This document shows, one piece after another, positions 42,665 through 51,769 of a DNA stretch of 64,000 bases (its first letter is position 1; each line of letters opens with the position of its first letter). Both the position numbers and the translations under genes were made by a program. Location: contig CAMGRL010000001.1 in the NCBI GenBank assembly GCA_946061515.1, forward strand, positions 1-64,000. The letters are read 5' to 3'. The notes under the pieces were generated by a model that was not told the DNA's origin, did no database searches, and saw only the letters and a list, made by a program, of their open reading frames with translations. This stretch comes from an uncultured Clostridia bacterium. GTDB taxonomy: Bacteria; Bacillota; Clostridia; Oscillospirales; Oscillospiraceae.

Positions 42665-43675
42665 TCATTTTTCATAGAGTTTGTCGAGACCGGTAATCTT
42701 TTCATACAGACGATGGACCAGGGCATAAGACCCCGGCCAGACAGCGGCCCATAAGCCCATAAGCTTGAATTTTTTGGTGTAACAGCTGCCCTTGAGAATA
42801 TCCGGGAGCATACGGCGGAGCTCTTTTCGGGCTGACGCGCGAGCGGGCCAGGTGATTTCAGGGCTGTTGCTGACATTCAGCGTGGACAGAGAAACTAACT
42901 GCCGTACCAGCTGGTTTGCGACGAGAGCGTGGCACTCCGGGTCGTTTACGGTTTCCTGAAACAGTATTTTTTTGACCTTCAACGGATCTTGCAGCTGGTG
43001 CTCATTGATGGCCGCGTTTGCGGCAGATCCCGGTCTTAAAATATAGTGGTAGGGACAAGTGTCTTCATAGACAGACCGCTTTGCTTCGCGGAATAGATAA
43101 TAATTCATCAGCAGGTCTTCTGTATTCCTGATAGAGGTATCAAAATGAACCGAAGACAGGAACGATTCAACAACTGAACGGGCGTACAGCTTGTTCCACA
43201 GGCTTGGTTCAATAAAACTGTTGTCCAAAAGATCTTTTACACCGGTATGGTTATCTTGTATCGCAAGTTTCCCCGTCCCGTAATACGGGCGAATCTTTCC
43301 GCTGGGCAGGACCATTTGATAGCCACAATGGGAAATATCCGCTCCGTATTGCTCTGCGTTTTTTAAAAGCCGCTCGTACATCCAGGGCTCAACAAAGTCG
43401 TCTCCATCCACAAAAGCAATCCATGTCCCGGTAGCCTCTTGTAAACCCCTTAAACGGGCGCTGCTTACCCCGCCGTTTTCTTTGTGAACGGCAACAATTC
43501 GGCTATCCTTTTCCGCATAAGAATTGATCAACGCGGCAGTTCCGTCTTTTGAACCATCATTAACAACAATGACCTCAAGATTCGTATGAGTTTGGGCCAA
43601 GACAGAGTCCAGCGTTCTCCCTAAATATTTTTCTATATTATAGGCCGGAATAATTACAGAAATTTTATCGTCCAT
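42665..43675 (-). CDS. Glycosyltransferase family 2
   Basis: A GT2 of 336 aa with VIIPAYNIEKYLGRTLDSVL, VVNDGSKDGT, GGVSSARLRGL and FVDGDDFVEPWMYERL. It overlaps the acetyltransferase gene by one base, so the two are coupled. It is a close structural relative of the GT2 that follows it, possibly an old duplication. Its specificity is unknown. Confidence 0.9.
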   Translation of the reverse strand: MDDKISVIIPAYNIEKYLGRTLDSVLAQTHTNLEVIVVNDGSKDGTAALINSYAEKDSRIVAVHKENGGVSSARLRGLQEATGTWIAFVDGDDFVEPWMYERLLKNAEQYGADISHCGYQMVLPSGKIRPYYGTGKLAIQDNHTGVKDLLDNSFIEPSLWNKLYARSVVESFLSSVHFDTSIRNTEDLLMNYYLFREAKRSVYEDTCPYHYILRPGSAANAAINEHQLQDPLKVKKILFQETVNDPECHALVANQLVRQLVSLSTLNVSNSPEITWPARASARKELRRMLPDILKGSCYTKKFKLMGLWAAVWPGSYALVHRLYEKITGLDKLYEK

Positions 43676-44217
43676 CAGTCAATATATCCTATTTTGCCGT
43701 CCAGGTCCTTCTTTTGATCCATGCGTTTTTCCATAGATACATTTTTGCGAAGCGTATAGTCTTCACCGTAGCAAGGTGACGTCCCCATACGCTCCCGCTC
43801 TTTTTTTAAATACGCCTCAAGCGTGGAGATTACTCGTGCAGGACTCCCAACAGCAACAGAATTTTCAGGAATATCACGGGTCACAGTGCTGTTGGCACCA
43901 ATAACAACATTGCTGCCAATGGTTACTCCCGGCAGGACAACGCTTTCTGCCCCGATGAACACATTGTCTCCGATGGTAACGCGTCCAATTTTTGTATAGT
44001 TCAAAAATGTCTTTGTGCTGGCGTCGTGACACAGAATATGTACACGGGGAGCCAGTGTCACATTGTCACCGATCTCAATCAGCCAGCAATGCCCGGGGTC
44101 CAGTATTACGCCATTCAGCCGCTTAAAATTGCGGCCCACTTTCATCCCCATGGAAACCAGCCTTTCGGTTGTGTATTCTCCTCGCAAACGATAGACAAAT
44201 TCTTTTACCCAGTTCAT
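43675..44217 (-). CDS. Hexapeptide-repeat O-acetyltransferase
   Basis: A left-handed beta-helix acyltransferase of 180 aa. The hexapeptide repeats run from about residue 30 to 130 ([72 protein letters not shown] in segments). It resembles WbbJ/serine-acetyltransferase-like sugar O-acetyltransferases with acetyl-CoA as donor. It overlaps DUF1919 upstream by 4 nt and a GT2 downstream by 1 nt. Confidence 0.88.
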   Translation of the reverse strand: MNWVKEFVYRLRGEYTTERLVSMGMKVGRNFKRLNGVILDPGHCWLIEIGDNVTLAPRVHILCHDASTKTFLNYTKIGRVTIGDNVFIGAESVVLPGVTIGSNVVIGANSTVTRDIPENSVAVGSPARVISTLEAYLKKERERMGTSPCYGEDYTLRKNVSMEKRMDQKKDLDGKIGYID

Positions 44218-44903
44218 CTGTGTTTTCCCTTCGTGTACGGCGATATATCAAAATCGGATTCACCGCTGGCTTCATTAAACCACTTCACAAAATCAAAATA
44301 TTTTTCATATTCCCGGCTGTCATCCCAATAGGATTTTGACAGGATCTCGCCGACTTCGCCGGCAGACGCATATTTTGGAATCTGCAAAGCATAGGGGATG
44401 TCCGGATAGGCGTTGGCGGTGAACACAACCAGGCCCCGTGCATGAATGCTGCCCAAACGCAGAATATCTTCACGGGTCAAACCGTCGCGTTCCTCCAAAA
44501 ACACAAACAGGTTATCGCGATCAATTCTGGCAGAACGTTCCGCCCATTTCTGCGCTGCTTCTTCCTCCGTGTGATAGTGGGTAAAGTGCAGCGTGATATC
44601 TCCCAAATGCGCACATGGACAGGTGTACTCCGGGTGCTTAAAAAAGACAAGCTCCTCAGCCAGATAATGGTCCAGGTCAAGAACAAACTTGGCAAAATCC
44701 GTTTGCAGCATCATCAGATTTACCGTAGGAGACCGGAATTGGAGCCCTAAATCGTGAAACAGGATACCGCCAATGCAGTTCGGGCACAGAAATGTGGGGG
44801 TGGTATTGATAAGCTGGGCCCTCATTTTCTCCCGCCGGCGGATGGCGGCAGGATTCTTTTCGGAAAGCAGGTGTTTAACGGTTTCTTTTATACTCAAAAT
44901 CAA
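44214..44903 (-). CDS. DUF1919 exopolysaccharide-locus protein
   Basis: A 229-residue protein matching DUF1919 as I know it: [77 protein letters not shown]. Members occur in capsule and exopolysaccharide loci. The invariant-looking SPTVNL and HFTHY residues suggest an enzyme, perhaps a glycosyl- or phosphotransferase, but no activity is established. It is coupled to the acetyltransferase gene by a 4-nt overlap. Confidence 0.8.
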   Translation of the reverse strand: MILSIKETVKHLLSEKNPAAIRRREKMRAQLINTTPTFLCPNCIGGILFHDLGLQFRSPTVNLMMLQTDFAKFVLDLDHYLAEELVFFKHPEYTCPCAHLGDITLHFTHYHTEEEAAQKWAERSARIDRDNLFVFLEERDGLTREDILRLGSIHARGLVVFTANAYPDIPYALQIPKYASAGEVGEILSKSYWDDSREYEKYFDFVKWFNEASGESDFDISPYTKGKHR

Positions 44904-46022
44904 TCATTCCTTTAATTGGAGCAACATTTGCTCCACATCTTTGACGGTTTCCTCTGTACGAAAGTTCTGGCCCCGCAGGATCGCGCGACTTTTATAATGG
45001 GCCAACAGGTCAGGAGAATCCAGTAATTTTTTGATTCCCACATAAAGGGCTTCTTCGCTGTTCTCCGTCACGACGCCCCATTCGTTGTTCTCGCCCAGCA
45101 TCTCCTTCATGCCGGAGACCTCCACGGTACAAACGGGCGTGCCGACGATCAGCGCTTCGGTCACGGCGGTGGAAAAGCCTTCCGATAAAGAACAGCAGAT
45201 AAATAAGTCGCTTTTTGCTACATATTTATAAGGATTGGAATCATAGCCGAGAAAAGAAACAGTTTCGTTTTCGCCTAAATCAGCAGCCAGATGTTGCAAT
45301 TTTTCTAAATCAGGTCCCTGCCCCAGAAAGTAGGTATGAACCGGATATCCTGCGTTTCTCAAGCGACCATGAATGCGGATCAGCCGGTCAAAGGCTTTGA
45401 CAGGCTTCAGGCTCCCAACGGTAATTAGATTTATCTCATCCTCATGGAATAGACCGTCCGGGAGAGGAGCCGTTGACTTCTCGAGAATTAAATTACTCTC
45501 AACAGTGTTGTAAATAATTTTCACATTTCTGATATTGGAGAATGTTTCCGTAAAAACTCGCTTAGTCCATTTGGACACACAAATAATCTGATGGAAACGA
45601 CCATAGCAGTCTCGCGATTCCTGAACGCATCGAAAAGACCGTGCTGCGTCTTTAAGGCTTGGAATTGTGCTATGAATCCAACACACCAGTTTCGTATCCG
45701 GGTCCTGACACCCACTGATGACACGGGCGGAGGGGCCTTCCAGATAGGAGACCTCGATATCGTAATGTTCCTTCACACACAGCTTGTGGAGCTGCGCCGG
45801 CGTCAGCAGCTTCATGAGCTTGCTGTTTCCCGGCACCTCTTTGGGAAATACCGCATGAAAGTGAATGTCCGGAGCCAAAAACTGCTCATTGACGCCGCCG
45901 CCAAAGAGAACTGTGACGGAAATATCAAATTTTGACCGGTCCATATTGTTGACCAGGTTGACCAGTACCTTTTCGGCACCGCCCTGGCCAAGATCGTGGA
46001 TCAGAAAAAGGACTTTTTTCAT
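44904..46022 (-). CDS. Glycosyltransferase family 4
   Basis: A GT-B enzyme of 372 aa. The N-terminus KVLFLIHDLGQGGAEKVLVNLVN is typical of GT4. The donor domain has LITVGSLKPVKAFDRLIRIH and the ExxE-type SLSEGFSTAVTEALIVGTPV. I use the ATG at 46022, since the in-frame GTG at 46034 abuts the ribosome site. The linkage formed is unknown. Confidence 0.9.
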   Translation of the reverse strand: MKKVLFLIHDLGQGGAEKVLVNLVNNMDRSKFDISVTVLFGGGVNEQFLAPDIHFHAVFPKEVPGNSKLMKLLTPAQLHKLCVKEHYDIEVSYLEGPSARVISGCQDPDTKLVCWIHSTIPSLKDAARSFRCVQESRDCYGRFHQIICVSKWTKRVFTETFSNIRNVKIIYNTVESNLILEKSTAPLPDGLFHEDEINLITVGSLKPVKAFDRLIRIHGRLRNAGYPVHTYFLGQGPDLEKLQHLAADLGENETVSFLGYDSNPYKYVAKSDLFICCSLSEGFSTAVTEALIVGTPVCTVEVSGMKEMLGENNEWGVVTENSEEALYVGIKKLLDSPDLLAHYKSRAILRGQNFRTEETVKDVEQMLLQLKE

Positions 46023-46039
46023 GGAAGATTTCACTTCCT

Positions 46040-46855
46040 TCAGGTATGATCGCTATGATTTAATTTCCAGGCATGGATATTTCGGTAAATAAAAGTTGGA
46101 ACGAATGCTTTCAATACAATTACATATGGTTTGTAGCAGACGAATCCGCGGAAACCCATAAGTTTATACCCCCGGCATCTGGTTCGCGCACTGTTGAGCC
46201 GGGCCTGAAACGTCCGCCGCTTGACTGCACGCGTATTTTCCAGAATGACATAGAGCTCATCGGGCAGATTGTACCCTTTGAAGCCCTTTGCCAGAAAACG
46301 GCACCACAAATCCACATCTTCCACTCGCAACACAGTCGGATCCAGAGAATAGCCGCCCAGTTCATCATAGACACGCTTATAGGTCATAATGGTGGCATGG
46401 GAGAATGCGTTCTGCTTCAGCATGGTTTCCTTTGTGGGAATGGGTGTTTTAATAATAGAGGCAATCTTCTTTTCTCCGTCAAATACTGTAACACCAGTGC
46501 CCACAAGATCATATTCCGGATGCGCTTTCAAGAAAGAAACCTGCTTCTCAAAACGGTCTGGAGCAGACCAATCGTCGCCGTCCATCCGCGCAACCAGATC
46601 CGTTTCCACATATTCCAGACAGTGGTTCAGGGAGTACGGGAGTTTTCGGTTGGTTTCGTTTTGGATAATGACAAACTTGTCCGGGTACTGCGCTTTATAA
46701 CGGTTCAGAATTTCCAACGTATTATCCGAGGAACCGTCGTCGCAGATAATCATTACCCAGTTTTCGTATGATTGCGTCAGGATAGAATCAATTGCCTTTT
46801 CAACGGTGTCTGCACAGTTATAGGTTGCCATGATGACCGAAATTTTATCGTTCAT
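46040..46855 (-). CDS. Glycosyltransferase family 2
   Basis: A short GT2 of 271 aa with VIMATYNCADTVEKAIDSIL, CDDGSSDNTLEIL, LPYSLNHCLEYVETDLVARMDGDDWS and a VEDVDLWCRFL motif in the acceptor loop. The layout is similar to WaaE/PgaC-like soluble GT2s. It sits between the FkbH-like gene and a GT4. Its specificity is unknown. Confidence 0.9.
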   Translation of the reverse strand: MNDKISVIMATYNCADTVEKAIDSILTQSYENWVMIICDDGSSDNTLEILNRYKAQYPDKFVIIQNETNRKLPYSLNHCLEYVETDLVARMDGDDWSAPDRFEKQVSFLKAHPEYDLVGTGVTVFDGEKKIASIIKTPIPTKETMLKQNAFSHATIMTYKRVYDELGGYSLDPTVLRVEDVDLWCRFLAKGFKGYNLPDELYVILENTRAVKRRTFQARLNSARTRCRGYKLMGFRGFVCYKPYVIVLKAFVPTFIYRNIHAWKLNHSDHT

Positions 46856-46867
46856 GGTAAAAGCCTC

Positions 46868-48625
46868 TCATTCAACGTCAACAATGGTGCTGTTCTGTAA
46901 ATTGGCAGTAAAAGTATATGACATGGTGTCGGCCGTATCGCTTTCCGTCCGAAAACCAATCTGCTCCAAAGTATTGCGCAGCAAAGTGTTCTTCTTGGTT
47001 TTCTGGACGGCAAAGGAACCGGTTTTGCAGTTTTCTCTCTCCAGCAAACAGGCAAACAACGCGCTCTCCACAAATTTTCCGGCCACACGGCAGGACATGG
47101 CAAACTCTGTGAAGACCAGAATGTCACCATCTACCCGGTACTGGCCAAAGCCCACGATCCCGTACTCGCCAAAATCATCCGCACAGGAGAACGCGAAATT
47201 CTGATGGCCCGGCCGGGCAAGCACTTCCGCGAATTCCTCCGGCGTATACTTTTTGCCGGACATATTCAGCTGGTTCGTGCGGACGATCAGCTCATAGCAG
47301 CGCAGCTTTTCCTCCTCAGCCGTCGGGGTGAAAAGGTGCAGCTTCAGATGGCATTTGCGCAGGAAGCCTACAATATCCGTATGCTCCGCTTTCATCAGCG
47401 TGTTTCGCTGCTCTTCCGCGCGATACATGGCCCGGCGGCTGCGGCTCTCTGCGGTTGCAGGTACATCAAATTCCGGACGAGCCAAAAGCGACTCGATCTC
47501 TGTTACATCGTATGTGCGCACCTGAGGCCAAACGGACCGGACCTGCTGACGCTCAAAGGCGGTGTCATCAATCAGGGCCAGCGCATCTATACCGATGTTC
47601 AGGCTTTTGGCAATCTGCTCCACGGCGCCGCTCTTGGGACCCCAGGAAATCTGCGGGTACAGGAAATACTCCGCAAGGCCCAGCCGCTCCAGGACGGCCA
47701 TGGCGGGCGCATAATCATTTTTGCTTGCCACAGACTGGATGATGCCCCGCTGATCCAGAGTCTCCACAACGTCCCGGATACCGGGATTCAGGGTCAGGGC
47801 TGCCGGGTCATCCGTTTCGATCAGGGTCCCGTCCCAAAGGGTGTTGTCCAGGTCCCAGACAACGCACTTGACCTTTGCCGCGGGCTGCTCTGCCGCAGCG
47901 GGCTGGCCCTTGACGAAATCACACCAGAGAATGTCCAGTTCCGCCTCCAGATTGTTTTCCGGGTAGACTTTTACCAGATTACCGGCTTTGGAACATTCCG
48001 GAGAGAGGTCTGAAATCACGGCGATATTCTCACCGGGCCGGATCGCCACGGCGGTTTTCCAGACGGGGGTATGATCGTCATAAACTTCTACGATCAGCCG
48101 ATAACTTTCCGCCGAATAACTGTAGCCCTGAAACAGAAAGGCGTCCGCCGTGTTGTCAAGGCCCTTCAGCTTCCGCAGGCCGCGGCGGCGCAGATACTCC
48201 GGGATCCGAATGCCCTGCCAGCGCAGAGCCTGGGGCAGCTTACTTCCATCAACCGCACCCAGAAAATTGCCAAGGGACTCATTTTTCCTCTGCAAAGAGG
48301 CATATTGTGCTTCGTCCAGCATGGCCGGAAACAGGACGGTCATCATGTTGCCCCACTTACGGAACTTCACGTGAGCGCCTTGCCCACAGCAGGCTTTTTC
48401 GTCCGCAAAGGTCAGCAGGCCGTTGTCAAAGCGCTTGCAGCGGCCATCACTGCGGGGAAGATAGTGGACACAGCTTTCAAAGCAGGCCGGGGCGGAGCAT
48501 TCCAGACAATGCTCTTCCCACATAGCGGGACGAATTGCGGTGATCTGAAACCGGTCGCGGATATTCTCTTGGCAAGATTTACGATCCCATGTTTTGGCCT
48601 TGTCGGCGTAGTAAAATTGATACAT
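46868..48625 (-). CDS. FkbH-like HAD-IIIC protein with N-terminal cysteine cluster domain
   Basis: A 585-residue two-part protein. Residues about 250-585 are an FkbH-type HAD domain with CVVWDLDNTLWDGTL (nucleophile Asp258, acid Asp260), DDTAFERQQV and a GNAT-like tail (LRCYELIVRTNQLNMSG, FGEYGIVGFGQYRV). FkbH proteins make glyceryl-ACP from 1,3-bisphosphoglycerate. Residues 1-240 carry a cysteine cluster (Cys40, 43, 48, 52 and 63) resembling an iron-sulfur or zinc site, then a beta-rich region. No acyl-carrier protein gene lies in the operon, so the acceptor is unclear; a glyceryl or lactyl decoration of sugar is possible. Confidence 0.85.
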   Translation of the reverse strand: MYQFYYADKAKTWDRKSCQENIRDRFQITAIRPAMWEEHCLECSAPACFESCVHYLPRSDGRCKRFDNGLLTFADEKACCGQGAHVKFRKWGNMMTVLFPAMLDEAQYASLQRKNESLGNFLGAVDGSKLPQALRWQGIRIPEYLRRRGLRKLKGLDNTADAFLFQGYSYSAESYRLIVEVYDDHTPVWKTAVAIRPGENIAVISDLSPECSKAGNLVKVYPENNLEAELDILWCDFVKGQPAAAEQPAAKVKCVVWDLDNTLWDGTLIETDDPAALTLNPGIRDVVETLDQRGIIQSVASKNDYAPAMAVLERLGLAEYFLYPQISWGPKSGAVEQIAKSLNIGIDALALIDDTAFERQQVRSVWPQVRTYDVTEIESLLARPEFDVPATAESRSRRAMYRAEEQRNTLMKAEHTDIVGFLRKCHLKLHLFTPTAEEEKLRCYELIVRTNQLNMSGKKYTPEEFAEVLARPGHQNFAFSCADDFGEYGIVGFGQYRVDGDILVFTEFAMSCRVAGKFVESALFACLLERENCKTGSFAVQKTKKNTLLRNTLEQIGFRTESDTADTMSYTFTANLQNSTIVDVE

Positions 48626-48632
48626 GAATTGA

Positions 48633-49595
48633 TCACCTGTGTAAAACTTCCTGTGCTGCCTCTCCCATATTCAGGCTGCGCATTCCGTATTTTTCTTTCA
48701 GCTCTTCGTAAAAACTGAAGATCTCCTCCAGCTGCTTCATGTGGAAATCCGTTCGGACACCCACGTTGTGGGGGTGCCACCAGAGATGGAAGGTCAAGCC
48801 TTTCTTTGCCGCGTGAAGCATCTGCTTCTTGATCCGGTGAACTTTCAGCCCTTCCAGAAAGGCCAGGGGCCTAAAATATGGCTTATACATCCGGGAACCA
48901 ACCAGATTGACAATGCCGTTTTCGATTTCCGGCACATAGCCGCCCTGCCCGGTCAGCGGCAGATACACATCCGCAAGGCGCAAAAGGCGCATCAGCGGAC
49001 GGAATCTGATCTTTTCATGGATCCAGTCGTTTTCCTCGTCCCGGTAGGCGGTAAAGCCCAGCTCATTCAGCACTTGGGTGTATTCCGGTTCGCACTGGTT
49101 CCGGGGCAGAATCACAGATTTCAGGTCATAGCCTTTATCGGCGGCAATGGCTTTTGCTGCCAGCATATCAGCCCGAAACTGCTCCACGGTCTGGCCGGCC
49201 TCCCGGCAATAGTAGTGGGAGAAGGTATGGCTGCCGATCTCCTGACCGGGGGCAGCGGCGATCATCCCGATCAGACTGGGAGCGTAGAAGCAGGGAGCTT
49301 CCTGTTCGTTCTGCCCGATGCTGCCAAAGCAGCGGTAGCTGGACAGCGCGGGATTATCATAAGTCGGCTTCTGATCGGGGAAATATTTCCTTGCTTCGAC
49401 TTCGCTTTCTGCGAACTGAAAGCCAACAGTCGCCCAGGTGGCGTGGATACCGTGCTTTTGGAACAGATCCAGCATCTGCGGAATCGCCTTCCGGCCGCCC
49501 AGAACGTGGTCTTCATATTCAGATAGCGCCCAACCGTCCTGCATACCCCAGAACAGCTCAAAATCAAGGGAGACAATCAAAGTGGGTTGGCTCAT
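48633..49595 (-). CDS. Polysaccharide deacetylase (NodB-type)
   Basis: A carbohydrate esterase family 4-like protein of 320 aa. The catalytic Asp-Asp region appears as VSLDFELFWG (the second acidic residue is Glu), with the metal His pair in GSHTFSHYY. A late catalytic His is in FHLWWHPHNVG. It has no signal peptide, so it would act in the cytoplasm on a precursor. It overlaps the upstream GT2 by 4 nt and leads into the FkbH-like gene, suggesting consecutive steps on the same sugar. Confidence 0.88.
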   Translation of the reverse strand: MSQPTLIVSLDFELFWGMQDGWALSEYEDHVLGGRKAIPQMLDLFQKHGIHATWATVGFQFAESEVEARKYFPDQKPTYDNPALSSYRCFGSIGQNEQEAPCFYAPSLIGMIAAAPGQEIGSHTFSHYYCREAGQTVEQFRADMLAAKAIAADKGYDLKSVILPRNQCEPEYTQVLNELGFTAYRDEENDWIHEKIRFRPLMRLLRLADVYLPLTGQGGYVPEIENGIVNLVGSRMYKPYFRPLAFLEGLKVHRIKKQMLHAAKKGLTFHLWWHPHNVGVRTDFHMKQLEEIFSFYEELKEKYGMRSLNMGEAAQEVLHR

Positions 49596-50566
49596 TGCGG
49601 AAGCCCCCGTCGAAAGATTTTTGACCAGAGAGGATAACTTATACTTAAAACAAGCCCAGAGAGATAGTATTTATAACCCCACTTGTAATGGAGCAAAGCG
49701 GATTTGTTCTTCTTTACATAAGCAATAGTCTCGTCAATATATTGGGTGTCGGGTTTTTCCAGTTTCCGCAGAACGGTTTGGTAAAACATAACCGTCCTGG
49801 CTCTGGCTTGATTTCCCAGCTCATGGGAGAATGATTCCATTACTTCGGTACAGAATCTCCAGCTTCTGGGAAGATCCAAATAAACACTGCCTACCATGCG
49901 GTTGTCGCGGAATGTACTTGTAATGCTTCCATCAGTCGTAATGTAATAATATAGTTGCTCATCAAGGAATACCGCTTTTCTGCAATGGATCAAGTAATCC
50001 ATTATGAAATACATGTCTTCCATTGCACGGCAGTCCTTGCGGAACCGGATCTCGTTTTTTTCTATGACCTCCGCTTTGTAGAGCTTATTCCAAACGTATT
50101 GACCATATCCGCCTGTCATAACCTTTTGTGCGGTGTCGGTCTGGTTTGTAATTGTCTGGTGAGTAATGGGAATTTCAGTCGCATCAAGTTCTTCTCTTCT
50201 GCACCGCCGGAACCGGCAGGCGGTCATATCTATGTCTGGCCCCATGCAATATACTAAAGCCTCAAACATATTAGGGGCAATTACGTCATCTGCATCAACA
50301 AAGCCAACATACTGCCCGGAAGCATGATCGATTCCCAGGTTCCTGGCATTGGCCAAGCCGGAATTTGTTGTATGGAAAACCTGGATGACAGAATACTTTT
50401 CTGCAAGCCTGTCGCATAAGCTGCCGGTGCCATCCACGGAGCCATCGTCAATCAGCAGAATCTCGAAATCTTGATAAGTTCCGGCCATAATACTTTCAAT
50501 ACAATCTTCCAAATAGGAAACGACGTTATATGCGGGGATAATGATGCTTAATGAAACGGCCATCAC
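49592..50566 (-). CDS. Glycosyltransferase family 2
   Basis: A GT2 of 324 aa with IIIPAYNVVSYLEDCIESIM, LIDDGSVDGTGSLCDRLAEKY, GLANARNLGIDHASG and FVDADDVIAPNMFEAL. It starts 3 nt after the glycerophosphotransferase stop and overlaps the deacetylase by 4 nt. It is noticeably AT-rich. Its specificity is unknown. Confidence 0.9.
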   Translation of the reverse strand: MMAVSLSIIIPAYNVVSYLEDCIESIMAGTYQDFEILLIDDGSVDGTGSLCDRLAEKYSVIQVFHTTNSGLANARNLGIDHASGQYVGFVDADDVIAPNMFEALVYCMGPDIDMTACRFRRCRREELDATEIPITHQTITNQTDTAQKVMTGGYGQYVWNKLYKAEVIEKNEIRFRKDCRAMEDMYFIMDYLIHCRKAVFLDEQLYYYITTDGSITSTFRDNRMVGSVYLDLPRSWRFCTEVMESFSHELGNQARARTVMFYQTVLRKLEKPDTQYIDETIAYVKKNKSALLHYKWGYKYYLSGLVLSISYPLWSKIFRRGLPQ

Positions 50567-50569
50567 ATA

Positions 50570-51745
50570 TTACTCCTTGAAAATGATCTGTATTGCTTTT
50601 CCTGCAGCATCTCCATATGTTGCAATATATTCGTGTTTAATGTGGCTCCTTGTATACTCGCATTCCTGTTTGTAGTTGATTTCTTGAATTGCCTTGAGCA
50701 CCTCATCTTCGGTGCGCAGAACCCCATGGGAAAAAAGCTGCTCCAAGTCTGTATATAGTCCGCGCTCCACTGAATAGGCATCATAATCGTATCCATAACA
50801 GAAAATGGGACGCTCCATAATGGAATAATCAAATACAATACTGGAATAGTCAGAGATCAGAATGTCAGACACTTTGATCAAATCGTTCAGCACAGGATAT
50901 TGAAAAGCGTTGACGACAAAATCATTTTTCGGCAGTTCATCCAGTAGTTTTGCAACCTCATAGTGGGCTGTTACCAACAGCACATATTCCTGCCCCAAAG
51001 CCTCTTCCCATTTTGAAAAATCAATTGGAATACCAAGCGCGTTTCTTCCATCCTCTGCACGGCTAAACTCCCGGAACGTGGGGGCATACAGGATAACTTT
51101 TTTTGATTGTGGAATGCCCAGACGTTTTTTTATGCATCTGATTTCATCTTCCGTAACCGTTGCAAGGTCATCATTTCGCGGTAAACCAGTCATATGGAAC
51201 ACAGAAGGGTCCATCTGCCACGCATGGGCCAATATGGGGATCTCTTTAGACCCCTCCACAAAGATACCATCAAATTGCTCCTGAAAACCGATGCGGAATG
51301 CCTTGTCAAACTGCTCGACATCAATACCAATTTTTTTGATGCCGGTTAAACCATGCGTAAAACAGAAATTCTTTGTTTGCTTTTTGCGAAAGTTCAAGCC
51401 TCTTGATGCACTGGAATTGGTGATCCAATACCCGGCACGCATGGCCGTAATATAGTAGGATAACGTGTCCACTTTGACCTTTTGCTCCACCTGCGGAAAT
51501 TTATCAGGTTCAATAAAAGCCCAAACATGTTTGTGCTTGGAGGACACGGGGTGCTCCAGCAGATATTCATAAACCACTCTGGGACTGTCATCATATTTTT
51601 GACCGCCATAACTAATGAACAGGATTAAATTGGGATCTGTCTTAACAAACAACCCGATAAAACGCAGGAATAAAGACCCCAAATGATAGTAAAGGTTGTA
51701 AATGATCTTGTTGCCTTTTACGAAGGCTTTTAGTTTACTTTTCAT
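50570..51745 (-). CDS. CDP-glycerol glycerophosphotransferase family protein (TagB/TagF-like)
   Basis: A GT-B fold enzyme of 391 aa. Diagnostic segments are WITNSSASRGLNFRKKQTKNFCFTHG (shown in part), VILYAPTFREF, LISDYSSIVFDYSIMERPIFCYGYDYDAY and ERGLYTDLEQL. Family members transfer glycerol phosphate from CDP-glycerol to teichoic acid or capsular sugar. No CDP-glycerol synthase (TagD) gene is in the window, so the donor must come from elsewhere or the substrate differs. It lies second in the operon. Confidence 0.9.
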   Translation of the reverse strand: MKSKLKAFVKGNKIIYNLYYHLGSLFLRFIGLFVKTDPNLILFISYGGQKYDDSPRVVYEYLLEHPVSSKHKHVWAFIEPDKFPQVEQKVKVDTLSYYITAMRAGYWITNSSASRGLNFRKKQTKNFCFTHGLTGIKKIGIDVEQFDKAFRIGFQEQFDGIFVEGSKEIPILAHAWQMDPSVFHMTGLPRNDDLATVTEDEIRCIKKRLGIPQSKKVILYAPTFREFSRAEDGRNALGIPIDFSKWEEALGQEYVLLVTAHYEVAKLLDELPKNDFVVNAFQYPVLNDLIKVSDILISDYSSIVFDYSIMERPIFCYGYDYDAYSVERGLYTDLEQLFSHGVLRTEDEVLKAIQEINYKQECEYTRSHIKHEYIATYGDAAGKAIQIIFKE

Positions 51746-51769
51746 TTTTATTCTTTATTCCTCACTTCG

